Made by a program: the position numbers and the translations under genes. A stretch of DNA of 64,000 nucleotides from Acanthosoma haemorrhoidale (lineage: Eukaryota > Arthropoda > Insecta > Hemiptera > Acanthosomatidae). Position 1 is the first letter of the stretch; every line of letters starts with the position of its first letter. The notes under the pieces were generated by a model. That model saw nothing but the letters and a program-made list of their open reading frames with translations, made no database searches and had not been told where the DNA came from. The stretch covers positions 62,001 through 126,000 of the forward strand of contig CAKNEZ010000016.1 of assembly GCA_930367205.1 (NCBI GenBank), given 5' to 3'. Shown in pieces: positions 25,586 through 36,700 of the stretch.

Positions 25586-25797
25586 GAGGAGGAGTTCAGT
25601 GTCAGCAGTCGTAGTGTACACATCTCTGCTGCCAGTGTTTCCCGCCATCATTTGCCACCACGTGGCCCAAGGTACTTTTTATTATTTTGTGACAGTGTAG
25701 TTGTGACAGTGTAGTTGTGTCAGTGTAGTTGTGTCAGTGATTTTCGTAGGGGGACGGCACCCCAGTAAAATATTTTGCTGTTTTTTGGACTTGTAAT
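25586..25797 (+). promoter_or_regulatory. LINE 5' UTR with initiator-like motif and tandem repeats
   Basis: TCAGT at 25596-25600, about 11 bp into the element, resembles the arthropod initiator used by internal promoters of Jockey-type elements. A 14-bp tandem repeat (gtgacagtgtagtt and variants) occupies 25689-25740, about 3.7 copies. If transcription starts at the initiator, the true element 5' end may be a few bases right of 25586, and gaggagga could be extra nucleotides added at integration. Confidence 0.5.
25689..25740 (+). repeat. 14-bp tandem repeat in LINE 5' UTR
   Basis: Three full copies at 25689-25702, 25703-25716 and 25717-25730, then a partial copy. The first two are identical; the third and fourth have gtgtcag instead of gtgacag. 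Variable tandem repeats in 5' UTRs are common in LINEs. Confidence 0.85.
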
Positions 25798-27093
25798 ATG
25801 TTCGGAAGTATGGAAATGGAGACCGATAGTTCGCGGAAGCGGTCGGCTTCACCGACACAGGAATCGGATAGTGAAGAAGATTTTACCTTTCCAAAAATCA
25901 CTGTAAAGGTACGAAGGCCTACAAAGGCGAAAAACCCGACGAAGGTCGGAAATAAATTTCAGGCTTTGGCCACTGAGTCACCGGAAAGCCCTAATCCTTT
26001 GACTCAGGCACCAAAGAAGCCGCCGCCTGTTGTCGTTTCCGGTGAAACAACAACAATTTTAACTCAGATGCTCAAAGGAGCAAACATAAACAAATTCGCC
26101 CTCAGGAAGACGAAGGAGGGCGTAACTATTTATCCCGAGCTCGAGGAGGAAAGAGCAAAAAATTTAAAACTGCTCCAGACAGGTGGAAAAGAATTCCACA
26201 CTTTCGCCCCGAGAGGTGGCACCAAGAATAAGAAGTATCTTATTCTTGGCTTGGATGTCCAGGAGGACACTGAAGAAATCAAATCCACGATAGTGGATGC
26301 CGTACCAGGAGTAGTTGATGTGAGAAGACTCCGAAAAAGTGACCCAACAGGACGAAAAGAAGATATTTCGCCAGTCCTAGTAACAGCAAATGCGAGCGTC
26401 ACCCTGAACGCCATGAAAAAGGTACGTGCCATCAACCACGTCATAGTTCGTGTAGTGACGTTCAAGGAACAGAGAGGCGCCCCTCAATGCTTTAGATGTC
26501 AAGAGTTCGGCCACACAAAGAACCACTGTGGCAAGAAACTCAAATGTGTTAGATGTGCAGGACCTCAAGAGGTGGCGCTGTGCCCCAGGAATGAGACGGC
26601 CCCGCTAAAGTGTTCGAACTGCGGCGAGGCACATCCCGCCTCGTACAGAGGCTGTGAGGAAAGGAAGAAGCTCCTAGCCAGAGTGAGACCGGCCCCCGAC
26701 AGAGTGCAGCCCCAGCAGAAGAGGAGCCGCCAAGACGTGCCACTAACGAGACCTGCTCCACCGCCATCTGTACCTGCCTGGCAGAACCCGCTCTTCAAGC
26801 TCTTTCAAGCCAGAGATGAAGAAACGGCTCATCCTTCGAAGACGAGAGCAGCCGCCTCCACGTCGAGAGCTGCCCCCTCCACGTCGAGAACTGCCCCCAG
26901 AACTTCGCAGGACACTCCGGAAAATAACAATTGTGAGTACCTAGATCCTAGGCTTAAGTTTCTTACAAACGACCAGCGTAAAGACCTTGAATGCACACCG
27001 AAATGGGTAACTGCCCTAGTAGACTTCTGTAGCCAAGTGCTCATGGCTATGATATCTGGTAAACATCAACAATGGCAGATTACCAAGTATTAA
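25798..27093 (+). CDS. LINE ORF1: gag-like zinc-knuckle protein
   Basis: 431 aa; binds element RNA and packages it into the ribonucleoprotein, as in Jockey and I elements. The N-terminal third is charged and Ser/Pro-rich with basic stretches (KRSASPT; KVRRPTKAK). Residues about 135-230 (KKYLILGLDVQEDTEEI ... NHVIVRVVTF) match the PRE_C2HC domain that precedes zinc knuckles in this family. Knuckle 1 is CX2CX4HX4C (C231, C234, H239, C244). Knuckle 2 (C250, C253, C262) lacks the usual His, with Gln near 257. Knuckle 3 is CX2CX3HX6C (C272, C275, H279, C286). The C-terminal part is basic with a repeated AAxSTSRAAPSTSRTAP segment. The first ATG is chosen; Met5 or Met7 is also possible. ORF2 starts inside its last codons. 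Confidence 0.9.
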   Translation: MFGSMEMETDSSRKRSASPTQESDSEEDFTFPKITVKVRRPTKAKNPTKVGNKFQALATESPESPNPLTQAPKKPPPVVVSGETTTILTQMLKGANINKFALRKTKEGVTIYPELEEERAKNLKLLQTGGKEFHTFAPRGGTKNKKYLILGLDVQEDTEEIKSTIVDAVPGVVDVRRLRKSDPTGRKEDISPVLVTANASVTLNAMKKVRAINHVIVRVVTFKEQRGAPQCFRCQEFGHTKNHCGKKLKCVRCAGPQEVALCPRNETAPLKCSNCGEAHPASYRGCEERKKLLARVRPAPDRVQPQQKRSRQDVPLTRPAPPPSVPAWQNPLFKLFQARDEETAHPSKTRAAASTSRAAPSTSRTAPRTSQDTPENNNCEYLDPRLKFLTNDQRKDLECTPKWVTALVDFCSQVLMAMISGKHQQWQITKY

Positions 27094-29255
27094 ATTTTAA
27101 CGTTGATGGTCTCCTGACCAAAATAGATGAGGTGGAAGTGCTGCTAGCTCTCTACCGACCAGATATTGTAGTTTTGACAGACACTAGGGTATCTACACAA
27201 TCGTTTCACATTAAAGGTTATTCAACTGCCATTGAAAGAGTTAACGGTTACGGAGGCGTTTTAATTGCTATACGCCTTGGCATCAATTGGAAGACAGTGG
27301 CTTCACCACTGACTACAACTGATCCCAAGCTTCACCACTTGACAGTTAAGGTAAATTTGGGGAGACCCATTTACCTTACCGCCCTGTACAGAAGACCGTA
27401 CGCGTCTCTACAGCAGTACTCAGCCTTGCTACACGCATGTGCGCAAAGATCTAACCACTGGGTGGTGGGAGATCTCAATGCGAGACACACAATGTGGTAT
27501 AACACCGTAACGAACAAGGCTGGGAGACTCCTGTTGAGAACGCCATTCACGGTCGTTCACCCCCAGACTTTTACTTTTCGACAAAGAGGTAACCCGCAGG
27601 CTACTTCGACGATTGACTTACTACTGACAAAACAACCCCACCGTATCACTAGTTGCACCGCCCTTGACTTTATTACGTCTGACCACAGGCCAGTACTGTA
27701 TGCAGTGGATGGTAAAGTGGCGACCCTTCGCCCCACGAGATACGACTACCGTCGTGCTGACTGGGATCTGTATCGGTCGCAGATTTACCATAACCTGCAT
27801 ACGGTGCCAGTTCTCCGCACGAAAGAGGAAGTAGATCTTCAACTTACTTTCATAACTGATGTGATCATAGACGCAGCAAACACTGCGATCCCGAAGTACA
27901 CTCCCATGCCACCGTCTCTGCGACCACCTCCAGACCACATTCTTAAAATTATTGCCTTGCGCCATACTTGGAAGAATAGATGGTACAGGACGAGAGATCA
28001 GCAAGCCAAGGTCGTTGTGAATTCTCTCACAACGCTAATCCGGGGCTTGATGAAACTCTGGAAAACAGCCCAGTGGCATGAGAAACTTCGTAGCACTCAC
28101 GGAGATCACAGAAAGTTTTGGAAGCTGTTGAAGACTACAAAAGGCAAGACAGCCACTGTCCGTCTTCACGAAGGCGACAATGTTCTGACTGCTGAGCAAC
28201 AGGCAACAAAACTGGCCGACCACTACGCTAGGGATATTACGGCTAGGACGGGATACTACCACATCCCTCCTCCGGTAGATGCTGAACAGAACCACATGTT
28301 TGTATCACCGAAGCAGCTCAAGGCGATTCTTCGCCGGTGTCAGGGAAACCGAGCACCAGGGCACGACGGGATACAAACAGTGCTGCTCAAACAAATGCCG
28401 AGGAGAGGGATAGTACAACTAGCAAACTTATACAACTCTTGTATAAGATTGCGGTACTTTCCTGACACATGGAAACAAGCCATCTTGTTTCCATTACTAA
28501 AGCCAGCCAAAAGTGGAGATCACCCAGCCGACTACCGCCCGATCAGTCTGCTACCACAGATGGGGAAAATCTTTGAGAAAATTCTTTTGAATTATCTCAA
28601 AGATTACTGCTCGGAAAATGATATCATTCCGCCAGAGCAGACTGGATTCCAATCCAGTATGAGCGCAGAGCACCCCCTTCTGAAGGTGCAGTCAGAAGTT
28701 AGCCATAACATGAATAGAAACATAGCCACGGCTATGATTTCCATTGATTGCACCCAAGCAATCGACTCGGTGTCTCACGGGACACTGTGTCAAATGCTCT
28801 GCGACCGGGAATGCCCGGAACAACTATATTCAATTCTGGCTAGCTTCCTGAAAAACAGATCGCTGCGGGTGCGGGTGGGTGGTAGCTTCTCCGAAGCTGT
28901 GCCACTTACCTGTGGAGTACCCCAAGGCGCCGTCTTATCCCCTGTACTATTCAACGTATACACGTCTGAGATTGTCGGAGCCCGCTACAAAAATACCACA
29001 GTTACTGCTTTCGCAGATGACATAGCGGTGTACAGCAGCAGCATGAGTGCCAAGGTAGCTCTAAGACAGGCTGAAGCAGCCTGTAACCAGATCAGTGAGA
29101 GATTGGGGAGACTCAATATCTCTGTAAACGCGGGTAAGACTGACTGTGCAATTTTCTCTTTTCAAAAGGGAAAAAGCCCGCTCCCTACTAGTTACATAGT
29201 AGGAACGAAGCAAAATTTATTAGCACATATTGTATCACGTGATACGATCGTATGA
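27072..29255 (+). CDS. LINE ORF2: endonuclease and reverse transcriptase, C-terminally truncated
   Basis: Nicks target DNA and reverse-transcribes element RNA from the nick. The APE-type endonuclease covers about residues 1-215: LNFNVDG (N10, D12), LTDTR (D37 where the family usually has Glu), GDLNARH (D134, N136), STIDLLL, and SDHRPV (D204, H205). The reverse transcriptase is at about 425-700: APGHDGI, DYRPISLLP, motif A SIDCTQAID (D559; AID in place of the usual AFD), motif B GVPQGAVLSP (about 615-624), and catalytic FADD (647-650). Native sequence ends near N715; the last dozen residues and the stop are read from satellite. Jockey ORF2 is about 900 aa, so the thumb and C-terminal region are lost. 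The start ATG overlaps ORF1 by 22 nt in a different frame, so reinitiation is the likely mode of translation. Confidence 0.9.
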   Translation: MADYQVLNFNVDGLLTKIDEVEVLLALYRPDIVVLTDTRVSTQSFHIKGYSTAIERVNGYGGVLIAIRLGINWKTVASPLTTTDPKLHHLTVKVNLGRPIYLTALYRRPYASLQQYSALLHACAQRSNHWVVGDLNARHTMWYNTVTNKAGRLLLRTPFTVVHPQTFTFRQRGNPQATSTIDLLLTKQPHRITSCTALDFITSDHRPVLYAVDGKVATLRPTRYDYRRADWDLYRSQIYHNLHTVPVLRTKEEVDLQLTFITDVIIDAANTAIPKYTPMPPSLRPPPDHILKIIALRHTWKNRWYRTRDQQAKVVVNSLTTLIRGLMKLWKTAQWHEKLRSTHGDHRKFWKLLKTTKGKTATVRLHEGDNVLTAEQQATKLADHYARDITARTGYYHIPPPVDAEQNHMFVSPKQLKAILRRCQGNRAPGHDGIQTVLLKQMPRRGIVQLANLYNSCIRLRYFPDTWKQAILFPLLKPAKSGDHPADYRPISLLPQMGKIFEKILLNYLKDYCSENDIIPPEQTGFQSSMSAEHPLLKVQSEVSHNMNRNIATAMISIDCTQAIDSVSHGTLCQMLCDRECPEQLYSILASFLKNRSLRVRVGGSFSEAVPLTCGVPQGAVLSPVLFNVYTSEIVGARYKNTTVTAFADDIAVYSSSMSAKVALRQAEAACNQISERLGRLNISVNAGKTDCAIFSFQKGKSPLPTSYIVGTKQNLLAHIVSRDTIV
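29184..29203. repeat. Inverted repeat 13 bp before the LINE/satellite junction
   Basis: CCTACTA (29184-29190) and TAGTAGG (29197-29203) form a perfect 7-bp stem with a 6-base loop. It lies within ORF2, 13 bp from the satellite junction, and may have helped breakage or strand switching there, or be chance. Confidence 0.6.
29232..29253. repeat. Overlapping palindromes of the satellite core (first monomer)
   Basis: GTATCACGTGATAC (29232-29245) is a perfect 14-bp palindrome, and ATACGATCGTAT (29242-29253) is a perfect 12-bp palindrome sharing 4 bp with it. The first contains CACGTG, the canonical E-box. The pair recurs in a large share of the monomers; another common class has CATGTGATGCG here, which breaks both dyads. 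Confidence 0.95.
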
Positions 29256-29276
29256 TTAAAGTTACGAGTGAATATA

Positions 29277-29290
29277 ACATCAAATGATGT
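29277..29290. repeat. Third dyad of the satellite monomer
   Basis: ACATCA and TGATGT flank an AA dinucleotide, a 6-bp inverted repeat with a 2-base centre. It recurs in most monomers about 45 bp from the core palindromes. Confidence 0.9.
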
Positions 29291-30786
29291 CGAATATGAT
29301 AATGCACCGTGACATTGGCACTCATTGTATCACGTGATACGATCGTATGATTAAAGTCACGAGTGAATATAACATCAAATGATGTCAATTATGATAGTGT
29401 TCCGTATCATATGCACTCATTGTATCATGTGATACGATCGTATGATGAAAGTTACGAGTGAATATAACATCAAATGATGTTGAATGTGATTGAATAATGT
29501 ATCATTAGCACTCAAAGTTTCACGTGATACAATTGTATGATTAAAGTTACGAGTGTATACACCATTAAATGATGTCGAATATGATAGTGCACCAAATCAT
29601 TAGCACTTATTGTATCATGTGATGCGATCGTATGATTAAAGTTACAAGTGAATATAACATCAAATGATGTCGAATATGATAATGCACCGTGACATTGGCA
29701 CATATTGTATCACGTGATACGATCGTATGAAAAAAGTCACGAGTAAATATAACATCAAATGATGTCGAATATAATAATGCACCGTGACATGGGCACTTAT
29801 TGTATCATGTGATACGATCGTATGATTAAAGTTACGAGTGTATACATTAATCAATGATGTCGAATATGATAGTGCACCAAATCATTAGCACTTATTGTAT
29901 CATGTGATGCGATCGTATGATCAAAGTTACAAGAGAAAATAACATCAAATGATCTCGATTATCATAGTGTACCGCATTATTAGCACATATTGTATCACGT
30001 GATACGATCGTATGATTAAAGTTACGAGTGAATATAACATCAAATGATGTTGAATGTGATTGAATAATGTATCATTAGCACTCAAAGTTTCACGTGATAC
30101 GATCGTATGATTAAAGTTACGAGTGTATACACCATTAAATGATGTCATATATGATAGTGCACCAAATCATTATCACTTATTGTATCATGTGATGCGATCG
30201 TATGATTAAAGTTACAAGTGAATATAACATCAAATGATGTCGATTATAATAGTGTACCGCATTATTAGCACACATTGTATCACGTGATACGATCGTATGA
30301 TTAAAGTTACGAGTAAATATAACATCAAATGATGTCGAATATGATAAGGCATCGTGGCATTGGCACTTATTGTATTACGTGATACGATCGTATGATTAAA
30401 GTTACGAGTGAATATAGCATCAAATGATGTCGAATATGATAATGAACCGTGACATTGGCACTTATTGTATCACGTGATACGATCGTATGAATAAAGTTAC
30501 AGGTGAATATAACATCAAATGATGTCGAATATAATAGTGTACTGCATCATTAGCACACATTGTATCACGTGATACGATCGTATGATTAAAGTAACGAGTG
30601 AATATAACATCAAATGATGTCGATTATAATGGTATACCGCTTTATTAGCATACATTGTATCACGTGATACGATCGTATGAATAAAGTTACGAGTGAATAT
30701 AACATCAAATGATGTCGAATATAATAATGCACTGTGACATTGGCACTTATTGTATCACGTGATACGATCGTATGATTAAAGTTACG

Positions 30787-30798
30787 AGTGTATACACT
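30787..30798. repeat. Class-specific palindrome in variant monomers
   Basis: AGTGTATACACT, a perfect 12-bp palindrome, in a monomer class where the usual gtgaatataacatc is replaced by gtgtatacactatt. The class recurs through the whole array (for example 31647, 35067, 38387, 40387); sister versions with gtgtatacacc keep an 8-10 bp dyad. Confidence 0.85.
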
Positions 30799-33700
30799 AT
30801 TAAATGATGTCGAATATGATAGTGCACCAAATCATTAGCACTTATTGTATCATGTGATGCGATCGTATGATTAAAGTTACAAGTGACTATAACATCAAAT
30901 GATGTCGATTATAATAGTGTACTGCATTATTAGCACACATTGTATCATGTGATGCGATCGTATGATTAAAGTTACGAGTGAATATAGCATCAAATATTTT
31001 CGAATATGATAATGCACCGTGGCATTGGCACTTATTGTATTACGTGATACGATCGTATGATTAAAGTTACGAGTGAATATAGCATCAAATGATGTCGAAT
31101 ATGATAATGAACCGTGACATTGGCACTTATTGTATCATGTGATGCGATCGTATGATCACAGTTACAAGAGAATATAACATCAAATGATGTCGATTATCAT
31201 AGTGTACCGCATTATTAGCACATATTGTATCACGTGATACGATTGTATGATTAAAGTTACGAGTGAATATAACATCAAATGCTGTCGAATATGATAATGA
31301 ACCGTGACATTGGCACTTATTGTATCACGTAATACGATCGTATGAATAAAGTTACAGGTGAATATAACATCAAATGATGTCGAATATAATAGTGTACTGC
31401 ATCATTAGCACACATTGTATCACGTGATACGATCGTATGATTAAAGTTACGAGTAAATATAACATCAAATGATGTCGATTATAATGGTATACCGCTTTAT
31501 TAGCATACATTGTATCACGTGATACGATCGTATGAATAAAGTTACGAGTGAATATAACATCAAATGATGTCGAATATAATAATGCACTGTGACATTGGCA
31601 CTTATTGTATCACGTGATACGATCGTATGATTAAAGTTACGAGTGTATACACTATTAAATGATGTCGAATATGATAGTGCACCAAATCATTAGCACTTAT
31701 TGTATCATGTGATGCGATCGTATGATTAAAGTTACAAGAGACTATAACATCAAATGATGTCGATTATAATAGTGTACTGCATTATTAGCACACATTGTAT
31801 CATGTGATGCGATCGTATGATTAAAGTTACGAGTGAATATAGCATCAAATAATTTCGAATATGATAATGCACCGCGACATTGGCACTTATTGTATCATGT
31901 GATGCGATCGTATGATCAAAGTTACAAGAGAAAATAACATCAAATGATCTCGATTATCATAGTGTACCGCATTATTAGCACATATTGTATCACGTGATAC
32001 GATCGTATGATTAAAGTTACGAGTGAATATAACATCAAATGATGTTGAATGTGATTGAATAATGTATCATTAGCACTCAAAGTTTCACGTGATACGATCG
32101 TATGATTAAAGTTACGAGTGTATACACCATTAAATGATGTCGAATATGATAGTGCACCAAATCATTAGCACTTATTGTATCATGTGATGCGATCGTATGA
32201 TTAAAGTTAAAAGTGAATATAACATCAAATGATGTCGATTATAATAGTGTACCGCATTATTAGCACACATTGTATCACGTGATACGATCGTATGATTAAA
32301 GTTACGAGTAAATATAACATCAAATGATGTCGAATATGATAAGGCACCGTGGCATTGGCACTTATTGTATTACGTGATACGATCGTATGATTAAAGTTAC
32401 GAGTGAATATAGCATCAAATGATGTCGAATATGATAATGAACCGTGACATTGGCACTTATTGTATCACGTGATGCGATCGTATGATTAAAGTTACAAGTG
32501 ACTATAACATCAAATGATGTCGATTATAATAGTGTACTGCATTATTAGCACACATTGTATCATGTGATGCGATCGTATGATTAAAGTTACGAGTGAATAT
32601 AGCATCAAATAATTTCGAATATGATAATGCACCGCGACATTGGCACTTATTGTATCATGTGATGCGATCGTATGATCAAAGTTACAAGAGAATATAACAT
32701 CAAATGATGTCGATTATCATAGTGTACCGCATTATTAGCACATATTGTATCACGTGATACGATCGTATGATTAAAGTTACGAGTGAATATAACATCAAAT
32801 GATGTCGAATATGATAATGCACCGTGACATTGGCACTCATTGTATCACGTGATACGATCGTATGATTAAAGTCACGAGTGAATATAACATCAAATGATGT
32901 CAATTATGATAGTGTTCCGTATCATATGCACTCATTGTATCATGTGATACGATCGTATGATGAAAGTTACGAGTGAATATAACATCAAATGATGTTGAAT
33001 GTGATTGAATAATGTATCATTAGCACTCAAAGTTTCACGTGATACAATTGTATGATTAAAGTTACGAGTAAATATAACATCAAATGATGTCGAATATGAT
33101 AAGGCACCGTGGCATTGGCACTTATTGTATTACGTGATACGATCGTATGATTAAAGTTACGAGTGAATATAGCATCAAATGATGTCGAATATGATAATGA
33201 ACCGTGACATTGGCACTTATTGTATCACGTGATACGATCGTATGAATAAAGTTACAGGTGAATATAACATCAAATGATGTCGAATATAATAGTGTACTGC
33301 ATCATTAGCACACATTGTATCACGTGATACGATCGTATGATTAAAGTAACGAGTGAATATAGCATCAAATGATGTCGAATATGATAATGAACCGTGACAT
33401 TGGCACTTATTGTATCATGTGATGCGATCGTATGATCAAAGTTACAAGAGAATATAACATCAAATGATGTCGATTATCATAGTGTACCGCATTATTAGCA
33501 CATATTGTATCACGTGATACGATCGTATGATTAAAGTTACGAGTGAATATAACATCAAATGATGTCGAATATGATAATGCACCGTGACATTGGCACTCAT
33601 TGTATCACGTGATACGATCGTATGATTAAAGTCACGAGTGAATATAACATCAAATGATGTCAATTATGATAGTGTTCCGTATCATATGCACTCATTGTAT

Positions 33701-36700
33701 CATGTGATACGATCGTATGATGAAAGTTACGAGTGAATATAACATCAAATGATGTTGAATGTGATTGAATAATGTATCATTAGCACTCAAAGTTTCACGT
33801 GATACAATTGTATGATTAAAGTTACGAGTGTATACACCATTAAATGATGTCGAATATGATAGTGCACCAAATCATTAGCACTTATTGTATCATGTGATGC
33901 GATCGTATGATTAAAGTTACAAGTGAATATAACATCAAATGATGTCGAATATGATAATGCACCGTGACATTGGCACATATTGTATCACGTGATACGATCG
34001 TATGAAAAAAGTCACGAGTAAATATAACATCAAATGATGTCGAATATAATAATGCACCGTGACATGGGCACTTATTGTATCACGTGATACGATCGTATGA
34101 TTAAAGTTACGAGTGTATACATTAATAAATGATGTCGAATATGATAGTGCACCAAATCATTAGCACTTATTGTATCATGTGATGCGATCGTATGATCAAA
34201 GTTACAAGAGAAAATAACATCAAATGATCTCGATTATCATAGTGTACCGCATTATTAGCACATATTGTATCACGTGATACGATCGTATGATTAAAGTTAC
34301 GAGTGAATATAACATCAAATGATGTTGAATGTGATTGAATAATGTATCATTAGCACTCAAAGTTTCACGTGATACGATCGTATGATTAAAGTTACGAGTG
34401 TATACACCATTAAATGATGTCATATATGATAGTGCACCAAATCATTATCACTTATTGTATCATGTGATGCGATCGTATGATTAAAGTTACAAGTGAATAT
34501 AACATCAAATGATGTCGATTATAATAGTGTACCGCATTATTAGCACACATTGTATCACGTGATACGATCGTATGATTAAAGTTACGAGTAAATATAACAT
34601 CAAATGATGTCGAATATGATAAGGCACCGTGGCATTGGCACTTATTGTATTACGTGATACGATCGTATGATTAAAGTTACGAGTGAATATAGCATCAAAT
34701 GATGTCGAATATGATAATGAACCGTGACATTGGCACTTATTGTATCACGTGATACGATTGTATGAATAAAGTTACAGGTGAATATAACATCAAATGATGT
34801 CGAATATAATAGTGTACTGCATCATTAGCACACATTGTATCACGTGATACGATCGTATGATTAAAGTAACGAGTGAATATAACATCAAATGATGTCGATT
34901 ATAATGGTATACCGCTTTATTAGCATACATTGTATCACGTGATACGATCGTATGAATAAAGTTACGAGTGAATATAACATCAAATGATGTCGAATATAAT
35001 AATGCACTGTGACATTGGCACTTATTGTATCACGTGATACGATCGTATGATTAAAGTTACGAGTGTATACACTATTAAATGATGTCGAATATGATAGTGC
35101 ACCAAATCATTAGCACTTATTGTATCATGTGATGCGATCGTATGATTAAAGTTACAAGTGACTATAACATCAAATGATGTCGATTATAATAGTGTACTGC
35201 ATTATTAGCACACATTGTATCATGTGATGCGATCGTATGATTAAAGTTACGAGTGAATCTAGCATCAAATAATTTCGAATATGATAATGCACCGCGACAT
35301 TGGCACTTATTGTATCACGTGATACGATCGTATGATTAAAGTTACAGGTGAATATAACATCAAATGATGTCGATTATAATAGTGTACCGCATTATTGGCA
35401 CTCATTATATCACGTGATACGATCGTATGATTGAAGTCACGAGTGAATATAACATCAAATGATGTTGAATGTGATTGAATAATGTATCATTAGCACTCAA
35501 AGTTTCACGTGATACGATCGTATGATTAAAAATACGAGTGTATACACCATTAAATGATGTCGAATATGATAGTGCACCAAATCATTAGCACTTATTGTAT
35601 CATGTGATGCGATCGTATGATTAAAGTTACAAGTGAATACAACATCAAATGATGTCGATTATAATAGTGTACCGCATTATTAGCACACATTGTATCACGT
35701 GATACGATCGTATGATTAAAGTTACGAGTAAATATAACATCAAATGATGTCGAATATGATAAGGCACCGTGGCATTGGCACTTATTGTATTACGTGATAC
35801 GATCGTATGATTAAAGTTACGAGTGAATATAGCATCAAATGATGTCGAATATGATAATGAACCGTGACATTGGCACTTATTGTATCACGTGATACGATCG
35901 TATGAATAAAGTTACAGGTGAATATAACATCAAATGATGTCGAATATAATAGTGTACTGCATCATTAGCACACATTGTATCACGTGATACGATCGTATGA
36001 TTAATGTAACGAGTGAATATAGCATCAAATGATGTCGAATATGATAATGAACCGTGACATTGGCACTTACTGTATCATGTGATGCGATCGTATGATCAAA
36101 GTTTCAAGAGAATATAACATCAAATGATGTCGATTATCATAGTGTACCGCATTATTAGCACATATTGTATCACGTGATACGATCGTATGATTAAAGTTAC
36201 GAGTGAATATAACATCAAATGATGTCGAATATGATAATGCACCGTGACATTGGCACTCATTGTATCACGTGATACGATCGTATGATTAAAGTCACGAGTG
36301 AATATAACATCAAATGATGTCAATTATGATAGTGTTCCGTATCATAAGCACTCATTGTATCATGTGATACGATCGTATGATGAAAGTTACGAGTGAATAT
36401 AACATCAAATGATGTTGAATGTGATTGAATAATGTATCATTAGCACTCATTGTTTGACGTGATACGATCGTATGATTAAAGTCACAAGTGAATATAACAT
36501 CAAATGATGTTGAATGTGATTGAATAATGTATCATTAGCACTCAAAGTTTCACGTGATACAATTGTATGATTAAAGTTACGAGTGTATACACCATTAAAT
36601 GATGTCGAATATGATAGTGCACCAAATCATTAGCACTTATTGTATCATGTGATGCGATCGTATGATTAAAGTTACAAGTGAATATAACATCAAATGATGT

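Larger units (their letters stand above)
25586..29215 (+). mobile_element. Jockey-like non-LTR retrotransposon (LINE), 3'-truncated
   Basis: A 3.6-kb element with a 212-bp 5' UTR, ORF1 (zinc-knuckle nucleic-acid-binding protein) and ORF2 (APE-type endonuclease plus reverse transcriptase), both open. The ORF order, the PRE_C2HC-like region before the knuckles and the 22-nt ORF overlap fit the Jockey clade. The left junction is at +2 of a U1 gene. The right end stops inside ORF2 and runs straight into satellite DNA, so the 3' UTR and tail are gone and no target-site duplication can be read. The coding region looks young (no stops or frameshifts) but the copy is not retrotransposition-competent as it stands. 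Confidence 0.9.

Noticed and set aside
26130..28295. Several - strand frames of 63-127 codons over the LINE
   Set aside because: They are antisense shadows of ORF1 and ORF2 and lack domains.
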